From: an uncultured Oscillospiraceae bacterium | GTDB taxonomy: Bacteria > Bacillota > Clostridia > Oscillospirales > Ruminococcaceae | Reading direction: 5' to 3' | NCBI GenBank assembly: GCA_958427155.1 | Contig: CAUABB010000056.1 | Coordinates: 1-8,231, forward strand | DNA: 8,231 nucleotides | Shown: piece after piece, positions 7,901-8,231 of the stretch | Numbering within the stretch: the stretch's first letter is position 1 | Layout of the letters: every line of letters starts with the position of its first letter | The notes under the pieces: generated by a model | The model's database searches: none | What the model saw: only the letters and a program-made list of their open reading frames with translations | Told to the model about the DNA's origin: nothing | Position numbers and translations under genes: made by a program

Positions 7901-8162
7901 CGCTTGATTTAGGAATTGATGATAACCCTTCTATTATTGGCTTTAAATTAGAAATTGCTTTTAAACTAGATTGATTAAAACTAATGTTAGAAAGTGCAGA
8001 ATTTAATCTAGTAATTTGGTTGGCAATTGTTGTAAGCCCTGCTCCACCTTTTGTGGTAATTTTTAAATTTCTTAATGATTTTTCAATAAGATCAATAGCT
8101 GAAGCCGCGTTTTTACCTTTATGTACAATTTCTAACTCAAGCGTTTCCATCGTAATTGACAT
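4965..8162 (-). CDS. Phage tail tape measure protein
   Basis: This is the largest gene, 1065 residues. It sets tail length inside the tail tube and is expelled during DNA entry. The N terminus (METLELEIVHKGKNAASAIDLIEKSLRNLK, then KGGAGLTTIANQITRLNSAL) is typical of tape measure proteins of Clostridia phages, with long helical stretches to about 180. Later parts include PIINKILPYIIAFVKAL near 383-400, the LLGIDEINRL motif near 450-459, a hydrophobic helix near 516-536, and a glycine-rich hydrophobic block near 588-630 that could cross a membrane. A charged coiled coil follows near 750-835. The C terminus has ASGGFPTQGQLFIAREAGPEMVG from about 970, very common in this family. No lytic transglycosylase or peptidase domain is seen. 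The ATG has AGGTGA (8169-8174) 6 bases upstream, overlapping the previous gene's stop. GC content is low. Confidence 0.95.
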   Translation of the reverse strand: MSITMETLELEIVHKGKNAASAIDLIEKSLRNLKITTKGGAGLTTIANQITRLNSALSNISFNQSSLKAISNLKPIIEGLSSIPKSSGLNSNIKALSDLPKVIDGLKAADLKSFNSQIQQLVTYMKPLASEMEKVSQGFSKLPSNIQKAITANEKLTKSASKSYGGNGILGTGISGFQARLATYYYGFRQVSQVIGTWIDESASYMENLNLFTVAMGEYALEAQEYAETVSEIMGIDPSEWMRNQGVFMTLATGFGVSADRAEIMSKNLTQLGYDLSSFFNLPFEESMLKLQSGISGELEPLRRLGYDLSQARLEAVALSLGIDQSVSSMTQAEKAQLRYYAIMTQVTTAQGDMARTLEAPANQLRILQAQIDQLTRSLGNVFIPIINKILPYIIAFVKALRLAVQEFANFLGFELPEVDYSSLGNIASGAEDVADSLDDATGNAKELRATLLGIDEINRLDDNTSNTGLGNSSVSGGLGLDFELPQYDFLQGLDETLKEKSDALVDDMKKVLDLVIKIGAGILAWKIGTSFFRGISNLYNAFNSIKSIIGKINPLFSGIGISISGFITQFLFSYDIGKNGINIQNFLGTLLGGGVGIAGATLAFGTTGLVLSIPFAIILPILGISFGKYSDKQEEIWEAWINSDTYKGIQLVMEDARSSVEVVKEITVNLEDKIQGIENVDEKFETLRTTASRLFDLIDEGANPAIIKGYVDEINSYNLDGLKLEYDEVTNTVNMSEQAVMDLIDAMKEQAKTAAYMDYLEEAYSAQAQLEIELNKQMRDRNDVLKELNELQDRKDYLLQLDEEYRALNQSVEVTEEQIERMKEIDKILDDPETGLMATSVKIDDVSKNVDELNGYVEGTSTELDKAKKSTEDVEAAFENYKKTGENASNDVKDSIGDLIDSISNAGDKTIDLVGKLRKLGEQGAASVDQVNQAVARLQYPDVSKLNLDFSTIKTTADYLHAIGVPGYASGGFPTQGQLFIAREAGPEMVGTIGSKTAVANNNQITAGIASAVYQAISSANGIGGGDITIQIMNQDGTVRSEQIISAAERRNRRDGKTVIPIGV

Positions 8163-8168
8163 TTAATA

Positions 8169-8231
8169 TCACCTTTTACCGCTTGGGTATTTATTTTTAA
8201 ATGATTTTTCCCATTTTGAGAGTTCTTTAAT
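8169..8231 (-). CDS. C-terminal end of an unidentified phage gene
   Basis: An open frame enters from the high-coordinate edge and ends with TGA at 8171-8169, seven bases before the tape measure start codon. The 20 visible residues include LSKWEKSFKNKYPSGKR, a charged lysine-rich tail. Genes just before a tape measure are usually tail assembly chaperones (the G/GT position), and endings with a SxWExxxxK pattern are common at that place, but the fragment is too short to name. The frame is supported by its stop overlapping the tape measure ribosome binding site, the same spacing habit seen through this operon. Confidence 0.6.
   Translation of the reverse strand: MKELSKWEKSFKNKYPSGKR

Noticed and set aside
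8163..8231. Promoter for the tape measure gene in the AT-rich start region
   Set aside because: Most of the stretch is the end of an upstream reading frame whose stop overlaps the tape measure ribosome site, and no clear -35/-10 pair stands out.

Overview
The window is part of a tailed-phage or prophage genome. It covers the end of the tail module and the start of the lysis module, and every gene reads on the minus strand. In transcription order, from high to low coordinates, it contains: the last 20 codons of an unidentified gene; a tail tape measure protein; a small DUF6711-like tail protein; a gp27/Tal-like tail hub protein; a DUF859-like receptor-binding (tail fibre) protein; an XhlA-like coiled-coil membrane protein; a phi-LC3-type holin; and the first 57 codons of a GH25 muramidase endolysin. 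The order tape measure, distal tail, hub, receptor binding, holin, endolysin is the usual one for siphophages of Gram-positive hosts. The XhlA/holin/endolysin trio parallels xhlA-xhlB-xlyA of Bacillus subtilis PBSX.

The host is most likely a low-GC Firmicute, probably a Clostridia-type anaerobe. The evidence is the phi-LC3-type holin, the GH25 endolysin, the XhlA-like protein, the strong AGGAGG-like ribosome binding sites and the AT-rich codon use. No integrase, attachment site, repressor, host gene, tRNA or CRISPR lies in the window, so phage and prophage cannot be told apart.

The layout is very tight. The longest gap between genes is about 15 bases, most ribosome binding sites overlap the stop codon of the gene before, and holin and endolysin share an ATGA overlap. 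I see no internal promoter or terminator, so the block is probably read as one late transcript. Two starts are not ATG: the receptor-binding protein begins with TTG. The XhlA-like protein most likely begins at GTG 841, not at the GTG at 865 that gives the longest frame.

Base composition is uneven. Hand counts of sampled 60-base lines give about 47-57% GC in most of the lysis part (1-850), about 38-40% in the 3' end of the receptor-binding gene, about 20-33% in its middle, and about 27-35% in the tape measure gene. This suggests modular exchange at the tail/lysis border and inside the receptor-binding gene.

I found no clearly new system. The points most worth checking are a perfect 12-bp inverted repeat inside the small tail gene, the mosaic receptor-binding protein, the small protein in the distal-tail slot, and the absence of a recognisable wall-degrading domain in the tail proteins.
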